Part shown: positions 62,468-64,000 of the stretch, piece by piece
How positions within the stretch are numbered: the stretch's first letter is position 1
How the letters are laid out: the number at the start of each line of letters is the position of its first letter
Assembly (NCBI GenBank): GCA_920105625.2
Contig: OV050032.1
Location: forward strand, 78,969,879-79,033,878
Length of the DNA: 64,000 nucleotides
Direction: 5' to 3'
From: Clusia tigrina
Taxonomy: Eukaryota > Arthropoda > Insecta > Diptera > Clusiidae
The notes under the pieces: generated by a model
Databases searched by the model: none
Told to the model about the DNA's origin: nothing
What the model saw: only the letters and a program-made list of their open reading frames with translations
Program-made: the position numbers and the translations under genes

Positions 62468-63287
62468 CAAATGGCCCTAACTTCTATACGGTGCGTCCTA
62501 CACGTATCAAAGTTTGCAACATACAAATGCTTGTCACTTTTTACTGGAGCGTCATAAAATCTTGAAATTTTGTAACAATAAAGTACTCGAGTCTCTTGTC
62601 AATTTAAGCTATCGCTCAAAGCTATGCTATCCTTGAGTCCCAAATCAAACACCGATACAACTTCAAATGGCCCTAACTTCTATACGGTACGTCCTATACC
62701 TATCAAAGTTTGCAACATACAAATGCTTGTAACTTTTTACTGGGGCGTCATAAAACCTTGAAATTTTGTAACAATAAAGTACTCGAGCCTCTTGTCAATT
62801 TAAGCTATCGCTCAAAGCTATGCTACCCTTGAGTCCCAAATCAAACACTCATAAAACTTCAAATGGCCCTAACTTCTATACGGTACGTCCTGCACCTATC
62901 AAAGTTTGCAACATACAAATGCTTCTAACTTTTTACTGGAGCGTAATAAAACCTTGAAATTTTGTAACAATAAAGTACTCGAGCCTCTTGTCAATTTAAG
63001 CTACGCTCAAAGCTATGCTACCCTTGAGTCCCAAATCAAACACTGATAAAACTTCAAATGGCCCTAACTTCTATACGGTACGTCCTATACCTATTAAAGT
63101 TTGCAAACATACAAATGCTTGTAACTTTTTACTGGAGCGTCATAAAGCCTTGAAACTTTGTAACAATAAAGTACTCGAGCCTCTTGTCAATTTAAGCAAT
63201 CGCTCAAAGCTATGCTACCCTTGAGTCCCAAATCAAACACTGATAAGACTTCAGATGGCCCTAACTTCTATACGGTACGTCCTACAC
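62468..63287 (-). repeat. Second copy of the 56520-57340 block
   Basis: Nearly the same as the first copy; differences include GGTGCGTCC, TTGTCACTT and CGATACAAC. Confidence 0.86.
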
Positions 63288-64000
63288 GTATCAAAGTTTG
63301 CAACATACAAATGCTTGTAACTTTTTACTGGAGCGTCATAAAACCTTGAAATTTTGTAACAATAAAGTACTCGAGCCTCTTGTCAATTTAAGCTATCGCT
63401 CAAAGCTATGCTACCCTTGAGTCCCAAATCAAACACTGAAAAAACTTCAAATGGCCCTAACTTCTATACGGTACGTCCTGCACCTATCAAAGTTTGCAAC
63501 ATACAAATGCTTGTAACTTTTTACTGGAGCGTCATAAAACCTTGAAATTTTGTAAATATAAAGTACTCGAGCCTCTTGTCAATTTAAGCTATCGCTCAAA
63601 GCTATGCTACCCTTGAGTCCCAAATCAAACACTGATAAAACTTCAAATGGACCTAGCTTCTATACGGTACGTCCTACAACTTCCAAGTTTGCAACATACA
63701 AAAGCTTGTAACTTTTTACTGGAGCGTCATAAAACCTTGAAATTTTGTAACAATAAAGTACTCGAGCCTCTTGTCAATTTAAGCTTTCGCTCAAAGCTAT
63801 GCAACCCTTGAGTCCCAAATCAAACACAGATAAAACTTGAAATGGCCCTAACTTCTATACGGTACGTCCTACACATATCAAAGTTTGCAACATACAAATG
63901 CTTGTAAATTTTTACTGGAGCGTCATAAAACCTTGAAATTTTGTAACAATAAAGTACTCGAGCCTCTGGTCAATTTAAGCTATCGCTCAAAGCTATGCTA

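Larger units (their letters stand above)
52984..64000 (-). repeat. 196-bp satellite array, right arm, about 57 monomers in inverted orientation
   Basis: This is the same monomer as the left arm, read as its reverse complement (landmark CTTCAAATGGCCCTAAC about every 196 bases). It contains four 164-bp monomers, one 185-bp monomer and two copies of the divergent TTTTAAATC-type monomer, all variants also seen in the left arm. The array is therefore the same family and partly the same subfamilies. It runs off the window end in mid-monomer. No other sequence type is visible. Confidence 0.97.

Noticed and set aside
1..64000. CRISPR array
   Set aside because: There are regular repeats but no unique spacers; the whole 196-bp unit is conserved. 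No cas genes are present.
1..64000. CENP-B box in the monomer
   Set aside because: The core TTCG with the following A and CGGG spacing is not present in the consensus-type monomer on either strand.
1..64000. Bacterial promoters, terminators or an origin of replication in the A/T-rich half
   Set aside because: Promoter-like words recur with every monomer and no gene follows. The context is a eukaryotic satellite.

Overview
The whole 64 kb window is satellite DNA. From base 1 to base 64000, apart from one 200-base run of N, it consists of one tandem repeat with a 196-bp monomer at about 37% G+C (counted on a consensus-type copy). I found no gene, RNA gene, transposon, CRISPR array or unique-sequence island. 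The window suggests a eukaryotic centromeric, pericentromeric or subtelomeric heterochromatin block. A plant is my best guess: the half-monomer carrying AGTAAAAAGTTA followed by CATTTG resembles, from memory, the soybean centromeric satellite CentGm/SB92, which points towards legumes. This was not checked against any database.

Layout. Bases 1-52783 are the left arm, about 271 monomers all on the + strand. Bases 52784-52983 are a 200-N assembly gap. Bases 52984-64000 are the right arm, about 57 monomers all on the - strand, so the array orientation flips exactly at the gap. Summing the indels I noticed in the left arm (ten 32-bp, three 16-bp and three 11-bp deletions plus a few 1-2 bp indels) reproduces the monomer phase at the gap, so nothing foreign is inserted there.

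The left arm is a patchwork of local higher-order repeats (HORs), recognisable from shared private variants. Zone 1 (about 0-13.5 kb) has 164-bp short monomers, a 13-mer/12-mer pair (2484 and 2288 bp) and two 392-bp dimer duplications. Zone 2 (13.5-28 kb) has a 7-mer of 1372 bp in four copies and a clean 18-mer tandem duplication of 3531 bp. Zone 3 (28-38 kb) has a 2909-bp-spaced copy pair and a 9-mer that becomes an 8-mer (1748 then 1552 bp). Zone 4 (38-45 kb) has a 1568-bp-spaced copy pair and a CAATTG-bearing subfamily. Zone 5 (45-52.8 kb) has blocks spaced 11, 5 and 6 monomers apart. The right arm has a 10-mer tandem duplication (1896 bp) and a copy pair 5948 bp apart. It also holds an inverted copy of the left-arm segment at 38.2-39.0 kb, and it shares the same 164-bp deletion variant.

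Within the monomer, the second half is itself a diverged tandem duplication of a 56-bp unit (35/56 identical without gaps). This suggests the 196-bp repeat grew from a shorter ancestral repeat. The first half carries a tRNA-like A-box/B-box arrangement that might, speculatively, be an RNA polymerase III promoter. All open reading frames are short (86 codons or fewer, excluding those bridging N) and are by-products of the repeat. Because 196 is one more than a multiple of three, each frame shifts at every monomer.
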